In this document: positions 36,601 to 48,721 of the stretch, in pieces
How positions within the stretch are numbered: the stretch's first letter is position 1
How the letters are laid out: each line of letters begins with the position of its first letter
Source of the DNA: Calonectria ilicicola
Taxonomy: Eukaryota > Ascomycota > Sordariomycetes > Hypocreales > Nectriaceae
Reading direction: 5' to 3'
Assembly (NCBI GenBank): GCA_020809705.1
Contig: CP085828.1
Span: 4,278,001-4,342,000, forward strand
Length of the DNA: 64,000 nt
Made by a program: the position numbers and the translations under genes
The notes under the pieces: model-generated
What the model was told of the DNA's origin: nothing
Database searches by the model: none
The model's input: the letters and a program-made list of their open reading frames with translations, nothing else

Positions 36601-39600
36601 AATTACTTTCCAAATAAAATTTAAATTATTTAAATACTTAATTATATTTTTTAAATTTATAAATATATTAATATTATTTTAATAAATAATAATTAATATA
36701 TTATAAAAATACTTAAATATCTTTATTATTTATTATCTAGATAATATTCTTATTTTCTTTAAAAATAAAGAAGAATATAAAGAATATATTTATAAAATCT
36801 TAAAAGCTCTCTAAAATATTAAACTTTTAATTAAATTAAAAAAAGTAAATTCTATATTTAAAAAGTAGAATTTCTAGAATATATTATTAACCCTAATAAA
36901 ATTCATATAGACTTAAAGAAGATTATTATAGTAAAAGATTAGAAGAAATTTACTAATATAAAGAAAGTATAAGCTTTCTTTAGATTTATTAATTATTACT
37001 AAAGATTTATTAAAAGATTTAATAAAATTATTTTAAATATAATAGAATTAATTAAAAAAAGAATTATCTTTTAATAAGAAAATAAAATATAATAATTATT
37101 TAAAGTTATAAAAAATATTATTTTAAAAGAACTTATTCTTATAATATTTAATCTTAATAAGCTTATAGAATTAGAAATCAATATATTAGACTTTATTCTA
37201 GGGGCCTAGATTGGATAATAAGATAAATAAGAAAACTTATATTTTATAATATTCTACTTATATAAACTATATAACTTTAAATTAAATTACTTTATCTATA
37301 ATAAAGAATTCTTTATTATTATTAATATTTTTAAAGAATTCTAATAATATTTATTAAAAAATAATTATAAAATTATAATATATATTAATTATAAAAATAT
37401 TATTTACTTTATAATTATTTAAAAATTTAATAAAAGGCAATTACAATATATAAAATATCTATTTAAATTTAACTATTAAATTATTTATATTAAAAGAATT
37501 AAAAATAGCCACACTAATACAATCAGCTATCAATCTAATTATAATATAAAAAAACCAAAAATATAAGAAAAACTATTAATCTATAATACTAACAAAGAAC
37601 TAAAATAAGCCTTAATTAGTAAAATAATAATAAAAATAAAGAAAATAATTACTATTATAAAAGTAAGAGGATTACTATATATAAATAGAACTACTATTAT
37701 AGAAATACTAATATAATAAATGGAATAAGATAATCTATTATTAAGGAAAATTAAAGAATATAATTTAGCATTTTTAGAAGAAAAGAAAACAGATTACCTA
37801 CAAGTATTAAAAAAATATTAAATAAAATTAATAAAGGATATTTATAAATATCCCTTATATAGCTACAAAAGCATTAATAAAGCCCTTAAATAAGTTAAAT
37901 AGATATTTTCCTTTAGTAAGATAAAAAAGAAAGTTAAATAAGTATATAAAAAATATAGCTTATATTAATACTTTAAAAAACTAAAATATAAACTATATAG
38001 ATTATTACAACTATCCCCTATTATATAATAACTATAGGATTTAATTATAATAGACTTTATTACTGACCTTCCTTTATTAGTAGATCTTATTATAAAAGTA
38101 TACTATAATAATATTTTTATTATTATTAATTACTTTATAAAAGTAATATATTATCTCCCTTATAATAAAGTAATAAAAGAAGAATAATTTATTTACTTTT
38201 TTTTTAAAATATAATTATTATATATAGACTATTAACCAAAATTATTTTAGATAAAGGACAATTATTTATATCTAAGTTTTAGCAAAGCTTGATATCTTTA
38301 ATAAGGTTAAACTATAAGCTAAGTATAATCTTCTATCCCTAAATAGATAGACAAATTAAATATTAAAATTAGAAAATTAAGTAATATCTATAATACTATA
38401 TTAATTATAAATAAATTAATTAAATAAAAAAATTACTTATTATATAATTAGTATATAATATATCTTACAATTATAATATTAAAATAATACTAATAAAGCT
38501 AATTTTAGCTTTATACTAGACATTTATTAAGCCCCTTTAAAAGATATAATTTAAGTAAAAGCTATAATTAAGTTAGATAATTTAAAAAAACTATATAAAG
38601 AAATAAAGATAGAACTTAAGTTTATCTATAATATAATAAAAAGATATTATAATTTAAAAAGATTAAAGAAATTATCTTTCTTAAAAGAAGATATAATCTA
38701 TTTAATAATAAAAAATCTTATAATAAAAAAATAAAATAAAAAAATTAACTTTATATAAATTAAACCATACTTAATTAAAAAAAATATTAAAAAATAACTA
38801 TAAACTTAACCTCCTAGATAATATTAAAATTTACTTTATCTTCTATATTTCACTATTAGAACCTAGTAATAATATCTAAGTTAATATAAGATCTAAATAT
38901 AAACTATAAATAGAAAATTTAGAAGATTAATAGGAAATTAAGAAGATATTATAAAAAAAGAGAAAGATAAAAAATTTAAAATTAAATAAAAAGATTATAA
39001 AAAAATAATTTAAGAACTAATAAAATATTTTATATATTACTTAAAGATATTAGAAGTATTTTTAAAAATATAATATTAAATAAACTATTAAGATTAATAG
39101 TATTCTAATTAATAATATCTATAACTTCTAAAGATTATACTTAAATAATAGCCTCTAATTCTACTTAATCTATATTCTTTAACTTATTTAAAGAAAAAAG
39201 ACCTTAATATACTATTTCTATATCTTTTATTTTAAATTAATATTTCTAATAATAAAAGTAAAATAAATAATTTAAGGATTTTTAAATTTTAGCTTAAGCT
39301 ATAAGCATCTTTACTTAAATATAAAGAAACTCCTTCTTAACTATCTTCTCCTTTATATTTAAATAATTAGATTTCTAATTTATCTAAATTATTATAAATA
39401 TTAATACCTACTTATACTTATTATTTATAAAAATTATATATATATAACTAAAGATATCTCTAAAGTATTATATATTCTATTATAATAGGTATATTTATTA
39501 TAATAATTATTAAAATCTAATAATATCTTATACTATAAACCCTTAAAAGAATAAAAAGAATATAATATAATTTTAAAACCTATTAAATTAATAAGCTAGG

Positions 39601-39727
39601 CTTAAGTATTAGTATAAAGATATAACTTAAAAGTACCTAAACCCCAAAATATAATTAAAAAATATTTTAAAGATTAAGAATAAGGAACTTATATACAAAG
39701 TCAATCTAATAAACCTTAAAGACAAAA
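33641..39727 (+). pseudogene. Internal region of retrotransposon 1: RIP-destroyed gag-pol, Ty3/gypsy type
   Basis: The right-hand limit is approximate. Despite stop codons throughout, a forward-strand pol order can be read. Reverse transcriptase lies at about 36180-36830, with the catalytic box readable as YLDNILIF (normally YLDDILIF) near 36740. RNase H-like sequence follows. Integrase-like sequence occurs at about 38030-38450, with IDFITDLPLL readable near 38050. The RT-RNaseH-integrase order is that of Ty3/gypsy elements. The region cannot encode any product. Confidence 0.7.
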
Positions 39728-40013
39728 TTAATAGAAGGAGAATATTATATTATAATTTATAATATACTTAGGTAATTAAATAAGGTAGAAATAATACTTA
39801 ATTACCCTATAACCCTATATTAATTAATAAAAAAGCATTTATAAATAATTATTTATAAGCATTAATAATCACCCTATAATTATTATCTTAATCATCAATA
39901 TATTAGATAGAACTAATACAGTAAGCGCCTACTAGGCAATAATATATAAATAAATTAGAATCCGCCCTTATAGCTAATATTAACTAGCTTTCAATACAAC
40001 TTGATTACCTCAA
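39728..40013 (+). repeat. 3' LTR of retrotransposon 1, first part (interrupted)
   Basis: The left edge is estimated by matching distances to the 5' LTR. The end (TAACTAGCTTTCAATACAAC, then TTGATTACCTCAA) is the unmutated form of 33477-33509. The LTR is interrupted at CTCAA by element 2 and resumes at 45796. Confidence 0.6.
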
Positions 40014-40228
40014 TGTAAAGATGTAGGACCAAGAGGACCAATCAAGCACACATACCAAATATATACTAGCGCAAGACGCTATAGGGCAAGGACGCCCATA
40101 ACAGTATTATATAGTAAGTGTAGATAAATGGTTCTATAATTTGTTAAGTTAAAGTCTTGGTAATAAGAATAGAGGTCTATTGTGATCTTATTTATATTTT
40201 ATTTTAATTATAAATTTAGTTTATTATA
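40014..40228 (+). repeat. 5' LTR of retrotransposon 2 (215 bp)
   Basis: Starts TGTAAAGATGTAGGACC. The first half is little mutated and the end strongly (TTTATTATA for TTCGTTACA). Its first 26 bases are nearly the same as the start of the element 1 LTR, so the two families are related. Confidence 0.75.
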
Positions 40229-43200
40229 ATTTTTTAATTTTTTTTTTAAAAAATTAATATATTATATAATAAATAAAGTTATTAAAAGTTTAAAAAGAAT
40301 TAATATTATATTATTATTTTTTAAATTAATAAGGATTTATTATAGTAAGTAAGAGTTATAAATATAGGCTATATATAATTAAAAGTATAAATAGGAATTT
40401 TAAAAAGAGCTTATTTAAAGAGATAGAGCTTTAAAGAATTTAAATATATTTTTTATTTTAATTTTTAAAAATATCTTAATTATAAAGCTAGAGAAGTAAA
40501 AATCTTAAGATTTAAAAAATATTAGGAAATAAATATTATTATTATTTATAATATAAATCTTATATAATATAGAAAAAATTATAATATTTATAAAAGATTT
40601 TATAATTATAATAGTTTAATAATAGAAATAGTTCTAAATATAATAGTAATAGCTTTAGGCTTAGTAATAGTAATTCTAGATAGATATACTATACTAGTTA
40701 GCTATATAACCTAATATAGATTTAAGGAAGAACTATAAAAAACCTTTATTATATAATTATAAGAAACTTAATAAAGATATATTAGGTGTTTAAGTTAATA
40801 ACTAGATTTATACTATTAAAGCTAGTAATAGCTTATAGTTAGGTAATTCTATTATATAGTATATAAAATAGGCTATAATTAAGTTCTTATACTTTTTATA
40901 AATATAATAGTGTAATTATATTAAAGGGCTTATTAATTAAAACCTTTTATAAGAAGACTTTTTTACTTTTATATATAAGATATATATTAACCTAGATCTA
41001 TATAAGTACTAGCTCTATAATAAATTATTATCTCTAAAGTAGAAGAAAAATTATATACTATAATAACACTTTATTATATAAATAGCCCTATATATTATAT
41101 TAAGTATTAAAGGTTTAAAGAATAATATTATTTTAATTTATTAATATTATTTTAAATTATAATTTAAATTAAAAATAAAAATATTAAAATAGAAAGTAAA
41201 GTTTAAGAAGTTTTATAAAATAATTAATAAAATTAAATAATTTTAAATCTATTTTTATTAAAATAATTAAAAAGTATAAGAGGATAATAGTATTAAAAGA
41301 TTACTCCTTAATTAGTAAGAAGGCTTTTAAAAATAATATTTTAATAATTATAAAGATTAAAATAAAGGCTAAAGTAGAGGTAAAAGTTAAAAAAATATAT
41401 TTAAATTAATCTTTTTAAAAGATAATATTAAATTTATTTCTTTTATTACTTTTAATAATATAAAGAAGATTATTAATCCTAATTATATCTAACTTCTAAT
41501 TTATTATATTTATAATAAAAAAGGTTATATTTTTTTCTATTATTTATTATAATAGAAGGATAATATATCTTTTAAAGCTATTAAAATTTAAATTATTAAT
41601 AATAATTTTATTAAAATAGATTTATTAGAAAATAAGTAAATATAAGCTTAATATATAAAGCTACTATATATAAGAAACTTTTATCTTTAGAATAGATTAT
41701 TTAAGGAAAAGTATTAGTATTTAATATTTATAAGGAAGAAGAAGTTTAGGTAGATATAGATACTTATATATAGATAGATCTTATTAGCTAATAACTAGTA
41801 TAAAGACTAGATTTAAAGCTAGCTTTAGATATAATTATATCTATATTAGAAAATTATAATAGAACTATATTAGCTTTATATAAGGTATATTAATTAATTT
41901 TATTTTTAATTAATTATTAAAAAATACTTTAAAAGATCTAAAGAATATTTATTAAAATATAATATTTAAAAGATATTAATAATCTACTTCTTTTAAATAA
42001 TTCTATAAATAAAGAAAATATTATAATTAATATATATAATTATTATTAAATATATAAATCTATTTTTTTTATAAAATTTAAAAATATTATAAAAGAATTA
42101 ATAAAAAATAATAAAAAAGCTTATATATTTTATATTATTAATATATAATTATTAAAAAAAAATTAATTAAAGCCTTAAAAAATAAAGCTATTAATAATAA
42201 TATTAATATATTATTTTTAAAATTATAACTAAAGTAATATATATTTAATAAAGTAAAGGTAATAAAGTTATTATTTTTTAAAAGTATAAAGTATTCTATT
42301 AATATTATAAAAAGTAAAGAGTCTTTATATAATCTATTATATTTACTAAATATTAAATAATATTATATATTATAAATATATATAGTAAATAATATTATTA
42401 ATAATAGGATATAATTATTAATTAATATTATTAATATATTAATATTATTTATATTAAAGAAAGATAGTATTATATATTTATATATAAATTATAAAGATCT
42501 TAATATAATTATTATTAAAAATTAGTATTTACTTTTATTTATTAATAATCTTTTAAATAAATTAGTAAAAGTAAGATAGATTATTAAGATTAATATTTAT
42601 AATATATATTATTATATTAGAATTAAAAAAAGTAATAAATAGAAGATTGCTTTTAGAATTTAATATAGTTACTTTAAGTATATAATTATATTATTTAAAT
42701 TAATTAATATTTTAATTATTTTTTAAGTATATATTTATTATATATTTATAAAACTTTTAAATATCTATTATATTATATATTTAAATAATATTATTATTTA
42801 TTTTAAGATAAGAAAATAATATACTAAGAATATTAAAAAGATCTTTAAATAATTATATAATTTTTAATTATATATTAAACTTTTTAAATATACCTTTTAT
42901 TAATAAAAGATAAAATTCTTAAAGTATATAATTATTTAAAAAAATATTAAAATAAATTTTATATAAATTTAATTTATTATTAAATAAAAAAATCAATCTT
43001 ATATAAAAATATATGAATATTTTTTAATTTTTATAATTTTTATTAAAAATTTATTTTTAAATATTTTAAAATAATAAAACTTTTAATAGAGTTACTTAAA
43101 GAAAGTAAGAATAATTATAAAATTAGAGATCTTACTTAAACTAAAATTAAAGAAAATATATTCTAAAAATTAAAAACAACCTTCTATTTAATAACTATCT

Positions 43201-45580
43201 TATAGCATTAAGATCTAACCTTAAAAGCCTATATTAAAATAGATATATTTACTAAGATTATTTTAAAGATCTTATTATAACTTATAGAAGATTAATAATA
43301 TCTAATAGCCTACTAATTAAGGAAGCTCTTTAATACTAAATAATATTAAGGAACTAGATAATAAAAATTATTTATAATTATTAAAAGCTTAAAGCACTAA
43401 AATTACTATCTATTAAGACTATTAAAGAAATTTATAATATTAATAGATTACTTTACTTTTAAAAGTATTATTAAGGCTTTAATAAAAAATCTTAAAGGAA
43501 GATTTATAAAATAGGTTTATAAGCTATATTTATTTAATTTTAATCTTAAATATAAGCTAAGAAAGTTTAATCTAGTAGATAGTTTATTAAGATAATTAGA
43601 TTATATAAAAGAGGAAATTATATATAAAGATATACTCTTTATACTTATAAAAAAGCTTTAATTAATAAAAAAATTATTACTAAATATATAATATATAATT
43701 ACTAATATAAAAAGTAAAATTAAGATTGCTAGTATTTATATATAAGCTATTTATACTAGCCTTAAAGATAGTATACTTATATATTAGGCAGTAAGTAAGG
43801 GTTTCTTATTCTTAGATCAAGAGCAGACTATTAGATCATTAAACTAGTAAAATATAGTTATAATCTCTTTAATTATATAATAGCAAAGGGCTAATAATAT
43901 TACTATAAAGAAGAGTATTAATAAGAAAAGATTATATACTTTAATTATAAAGACCTATTAGAAGCTAAGGTAATTGATCTAAAATAACTTATTCTATATT
44001 CTATTATAAAAGAGTTTATAAAGAATAAAATAATATTTCTTATTTAATTATTTATATAATTAAAAGAACTAATCTAAGGATTATAAATTAAAGATTCTTT
44101 TTATTAATAGTAAATATAAAAGATTAAATAAGATATTAGAGATATAAAAGTATATTACTTAAATAAAAATAGTATACTTTTTTATAAAAGAAGGCTAGTT
44201 ATTTTAGTATAATATATATTAAAGATTAAGATATTTTATAAATATTATAATAATCTAAAAGTAAGATATATAGAAATTATTAAGATAATTAAACTTATTA
44301 AAAGAAAATTCTATTAGAAAGAAATTATAAAGAATATATATGATTATATTTTAAAATATTAAATATATTAAGGTATATAAACCTTATATTATAGACTATA
44401 TAGGAAACTATAGTCTTTATTATTATTAATATATTTCTTTTAAGAAATTAGTATAGATTTTATTATAGGATTATTTTAAAGTATTTATAATAATAAAAAA
44501 AAATATAATATTATTTTTATAATTATTTATTATATAATAAAGTTTATTATATTTATATTTATAAAAAAAATACTTATTATTATTTAAATAATATAAATAT
44601 TATATAAGTATATAAAATACTAATATAAAATACTAGAAGGTATTATAAGTAATTAAGATAAATTATTTATAAGTTAATTTTAAAAAAAACTAATAAAAAA
44701 ATAAATAATAACTAGACAATTATCCACTGCCTACTATCCCTAGATTAATAGGTAAATTAAGTAAATATATTAGACCTTAAAGAGATACTTAAGGTTATTT
44801 ATAAGAGAAACTTTAAAAAGATAGGTAATATAATTTTCTAAAAGTAAGTTTATTTATAATAATAGTTAGTATAATATTATTAAAATATTATTAATATAAG
44901 CATTATATAGTTATTATTTTAAAATAATTAAATATATTTTAAAGTACTTAAAGACTTATATATAAAATATATAAAAATATATTAAAATTTTAAATTATAT
45001 ATATATTTAAATTTAATAATATTAGTAAAAAGCTATAAAAATATAAACTAAATATTATAATAAAAAGTATATTATTATAAAGTATAAAAAAGAATAGATT
45101 ATTAATTTATTTATAAGAAACTTTAAATTTAAATATAAAAAGCTTATATTTAAATTTATTAAGATTATTATTACTAAGAGAATAAGATAATAAATTTATA
45201 AAATATATTTACTTAAATAATATTAATAAATATATAATATTTTCTTAATTTTTTTACTTAAATCCTAAAAAATATTAAAAGTAATATTATTATTTATTTA
45301 TTAAAATTAATTAAAAAAAATAAATAAAAAATTAAAAAAATTATTATATATAAAAATAATAATAATAAAATATTATATTAAATTAAATAAATTAAATAAT
45401 TTATAAAATATAATATATAAAAATCTAAAATTTATTTTAAAAATATAATAACTTTAATATATAAATATTATAAATAAATTAAAAAAATATATAAAAAATA
45501 AAATAATAAAATATAAAAATAATATTACTTTTATTAAATCCTCTTAAAATTTAAAAATAAATTTTTAAAAAAAAAATAAT

Positions 45581-45795
45581 TATAAAAATATAAAACCAAA
45601 AAAACCAATCAAGCACATATACCAAATATATACTAACACAAGATACTATAAAGCAAGAACACCTACAATAATATCATATAATAAACACAAGCGAACGGTT
45701 CTACAGTTCGTCAAGTTGAAGTCTTGGTAATAAGAACAGAGGTCTATTGCGGTCCCATTCGTGCTTCACCCTAGTCGTGAATCTAGTTCGTTACA
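45581..45795 (+). repeat. 3' LTR of retrotransposon 2 (215 bp)
   Basis: Same length as the 5' LTR. Here the mutation pattern is reversed: the beginning is AT-converted, while the end from about 45690 (GCGAACGGTTCTACAGTTCG onward) is intact, ending GTTCGTTACA. Confidence 0.75.
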
Positions 45796-45930
45796 CTCAA
45801 TTGCAATTGACTATTACCTAACGTAATACTTCCATTGCTCTATTTACTATAATGCGCCTAACTATCCTGCTAACAATAAACCCTTCGTTCTGATTAATTT
45901 ATTAAGTTGGGAATTGACCAGACCGTTACA
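45796..45930 (+). repeat. 3' LTR of retrotransposon 1, second part (intact stretch)
   Basis: Continues the LTR interrupted at 40013, beginning with the duplicated CTCAA and ending GACCGTTACA. It is almost free of RIP and is therefore the best template of the ancestral LTR end. Confidence 0.7.
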
Positions 45931-46298
45931 GTTTATTTTAAAAATATAATAGCTTTAATATATAAGTACTATAAGTAGATTAAGAGGATATATAAGAAAT
46001 AGAATAATAAAATATAAAGGTAATATTACTTTTACTAGATCCTCTTAAAACTTAAGAACAAGCTTCTAGAAAAAGAAGATAATTGTAAAAATATAAGACC
46101 AAGAGAACCAATCAAGTATATATATTAAATATATACTAATATAAAATATTATAAGGTAAGGATACCTATAATAATATTATATAATAAGTGTAGATAAATG
46201 GTTTTACAATTTATTAAATTGAAGTCTTAGTAATAAGAATAGAGGTCTATTGTGGTCCCATTTGTGCTTCACCTTAGTTGTGAATCTAGTTTGTTATA
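45931..46298 (+). mobile_element. Fragment of a third element: 3' internal end plus a 215-bp LTR
   Basis: 45931-46083 matches the end of the internal region of element 2 (about 45428-45580) and 46084-46298 matches its 215-bp LTR; both copies differ mostly by RIP-type transitions. The 5' remainder of this copy is not recognisable. It may be the host into which element 1 jumped, or an independent truncated insertion. Confidence 0.6.
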
Positions 46299-46598
46299 AT
46301 ATTTTTTAAAATTATTAATAAGAATTTTTTATAAAAATAAATTAAAAAATTATATTTTTAAAATAAATATTTTTTTAATTATTTTTTTAATTTTATATTA
46401 TAAATTTTAAAATTTTATATTTTTTTAAAAATATTTAATTTTTTTATTTTTAAATTATTTTTTTTAAAATTTTAATTAATATACTTTTTTTAATAAAATT
46501 TAATTTAATTATTACAAAATTTTAAATTAATTTAAATAAAAAATAATAATACTATTAAAAAATATTCAATATTAAATTACACAATCACATCATGAGGT

Positions 46599-46643
46599 TG
46601 GTGCGCGGAAACCCCGGTCGCGCGGTGTGGTGAGGTGGCACGT
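46599..46643 (-). repeat. Right terminal inverted repeat (45 bp)
   Basis: Reverse complement of 32357-32401 with one transition difference, followed by TA at 46644-46645. Ordinary-composition DNA resumes directly after it. Confidence 0.9.
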
Positions 46644-46645
46644 TA

Positions 46646-47209
46646 CGTAAGACTATTGGACACACTCTAAAATACAACTGCCAGCTCAATAATTTTACGG
46701 CACCCTGCCACTGTTGTGTCTCTCTCAACATGCCGTCGCTTCCGTCTTTAGTTCAAGACTGCAGCTTTAGCCTCGTCGCGATCCTGGCCAACACTCGTTC
46801 GCGGCAACGGCCCGGCCCCTCGGCCCACTATTCTCATTAATCTATCAATGTTGGTATGTTAATTACTACCTTTGTAGACATGGCCTTCGAGTTTCATACA
46901 ATGGTTACATCTATTCATACAGTAAAACATTTGACTCGTCCCATTTTTGTGGTATTTTGCTTAATCGCTTGAACCTAGTGTTGGTTTGGTTTCGATTGAC
47001 AAATAAATTTACTGCATTAGTTTTGTGTGTCGCGGCTGGGGACACAACCAACCGATGCAGCCCCCTGCTGTTTCGATTGGACAAGGGGCGTGCGGTATTA
47101 AGGAGAGCGCACTTCGACATTGCCAACAAAAAAAAGGCAAAAACATCTGATCTCCTCAGGTTCTCACGATAGTAGCATCTTTGACATCTAGTCTACTAAC
47201 TCTCTCAGC
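46646..47209. other. Promoter region of the LaeA-like methyltransferase
   Basis: About 560 bp between the transposon end and the gene. Overlapping short ORFs on both strands (46911-47172) have no protein character. CT-rich sequence (TCTACTAACTCTCTCAGC) directly precedes the start codon. Confidence 0.35.
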
Positions 47210-48721
47210 ATGTGCGAAGACAACCAAACCCAAGAAATTGTGAAGCCCCAAGTCCCCACAAAGTGGCCTAATTCGCTAACAGTAGTGCTTATGCTGTAGG
47301 TTGCCGATCCAGATACGGACTCCGCCTTGAATGTGGTACGTTGTAGTTATCTACCCAGCTTCTAAAACATTGGCCTTATTGACAATTCCCTTGCCCAGAG
47401 GTCCGAAGAGGATTCTTCGCTCTCGTCGCTCAGGTCAAGTATCCTCCAGCACAAGCATGAAAATGGTCGCAGGTACCACTCGATGAGTGAGGGAAGTATG
47501 TTACCCCTCATTTTATCCAAATTTGATTGTGCGACAACGTGGCAATGTTGACAATATTTCGTCTGACAAGAGTACAACTTTCCCAACGATGATGTAAGTG
47601 GGCCAAATAAATATTCTGAGTATATCTGCAACCGGCTAACATCTTGGCTTTTTGATAGCAAGAAAATGAGCGTCTTGGTCAGTCATCCCGTGAAAACCTG
47701 CAATGCACCATCTCTAACCAGCCACAGATTTGCAACACCAAATATGGACGCTGCAATTCGATGGCGAGCTTGCTCTTAATCCCGGGGCTTCTAAGGCAAA
47801 GCGAGTCTTGGATATCGGCACGGGAACAGGTATCTGGGCAATTGATTTCGGTAATGCTTTTGACTATGAATGCCTTCGCTTCGGATCTCTAGCTCACAAT
47901 CCATTCAGCTGATGCGCACCCCTCTGCTGAGGTCATTGGCGTAGACCTGAGTCCCATTCAGCCTCACTGGTACATTGAATGGTTCGAGAATTAACAAAGA
48001 GCTTTCGCTAACAGCCGTTATCAAGGGTCCCTCCAAACTGTCAATTCGAGATTGACGATCTAGAAAAGGAATGGACCTGGGGTGAACCCTTTGACTTTAT
48101 TCTATGCCGTGGCATGGCGGGCTGTTTCAGCGATGTACCGGCCCTCATTCAAAGGGCCTACAAGTAGGATTTTGCGTACACTGACTGGACGTATGCTGAT
48201 GACATTTAGTGCACTGGAACCTGGCGGTTATCTCGAGATTGCCGACCTTTCCCTGCCTATGGGCTGTGACGACGGCACTGTTGGTAAAGAATCCGCCGTC
48301 TGGAAATGGCATGAAGCATTGTACGACGCCTCAGTGAAGATTGGAAGACCCATCGGCAGCATTGCCAAAGACATTCCCACCCTCGAAAAGGCTGGCTTTG
48401 TCGACATTGTCCACCGTCAATTCAAGTGGCCTTTCAACACGTGGCCGCTAGGCACAAAACTCAAGGAGATCGGCCGGTATCAGTGTGTCAACATGGACAT
48501 GGGTCTCGAGGCCTTCTCACTGGCACTGCTCACGCGTGTAGCTGGGTGGACCAAGGAAGAGGTGCTAGCTTGCTGCGCGGATGTGCGCAAGGATATCCGA
48601 AACCGAAAGATGCACGGGTACTGGAATTTGTAAGTGACCCAGAAGTGCACTGCACTGTTCGAGAAGCAATACTGACAATACTCACAGGCACGTTGTTTAT
48701 GCACGCAGGCCGACCGAGTGA
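47210..48721 (+). CDS. LaeA-like SAM-dependent methyltransferase
   Basis: Ten small exons: 47210-47239, 47300-47335, 47399-47495, 47571-47593, 47659-47677, 47728-47850, 47909-47969, 48026-48163, 48210-48629 and 48688-48721; 326 residues, a normal length for the family. After an acidic, Ser-rich N-terminus (DPDTDSAL, then SEEDSSLSSLRSS) comes YHSMSEGKYNFPND. The SAM motif I is RVLDIGTGTGIWAIDFADAHP, interrupted by an intron; then VIGVDLSPIQPHWVPPNC and WGEPFDFILCRGM. The post-core ALEPGGYLEIAD follows. The fourth to seventh junctions are supported by continuous family motifs; the first intron's donor (47240, GTGAAG) is the least certain. Relatives include velvet-complex LaeA and plain LaeA-like enzymes; I cannot tell which this is. 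It begins 565 bp from the transposon edge. Confidence 0.85.

Larger units (their letters stand above)
40014..45795 (+). mobile_element. Retrotransposon 2: complete LTR element nested in the LTR of element 1
   Basis: Bounded by 215-bp LTRs at 40014-40228 and 45581-45795, and by the perfect 5-bp target duplication CTCAA (40009-40013 and 45796-45800). The internal 5.35 kb is strongly RIP-mutated. RT-like sequence is readable at about 42420-42900 and integrase-like sequence near 44700-44780 (the LSTAYYP stretch, normally LSTAYHPQTDGQ). Ty3/gypsy type by these motifs. No intact ORF remains. Confidence 0.8.
32355..46645. mobile_element. Composite AT-rich transposon block bounded by terminal inverted repeats
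   Basis: A 14.3-kb island of extreme A+T content, flanked by ordinary DNA, with 45-bp inverted repeats at 32357-32401 and 46599-46643. Each end is bounded by TA (32355-32356 and 46644-46645), as expected for the TA target duplication of Tc1/mariner-type elements. There are no intact ORFs. Between the inverted repeats and the retrotransposon parts, 32402-33223 and 46299-46598 are nearly pure A/T and unrecognisable; they may be the body of the outer element. The rest consists of nested LTR retrotransposons. C-to-T and G-to-A changes throughout indicate RIP. Confidence 0.75.

Noticed and set aside
40014..40039. The LTR starts at 33224 and 40014 as a simple LTR pair of one element
   Set aside because: They share only the first 26 bp. 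The CTCAA duplication and internal alignments instead pair 40014 with 45581, and 33224 with the interrupted copy ending at 45930.
32355..46645. Centromere or a giant Starship-type element
   Set aside because: The block is short (14 kb), has TA-bounded inverted repeats and is explained by nested transposons. No tyrosine-recombinase gene is seen.
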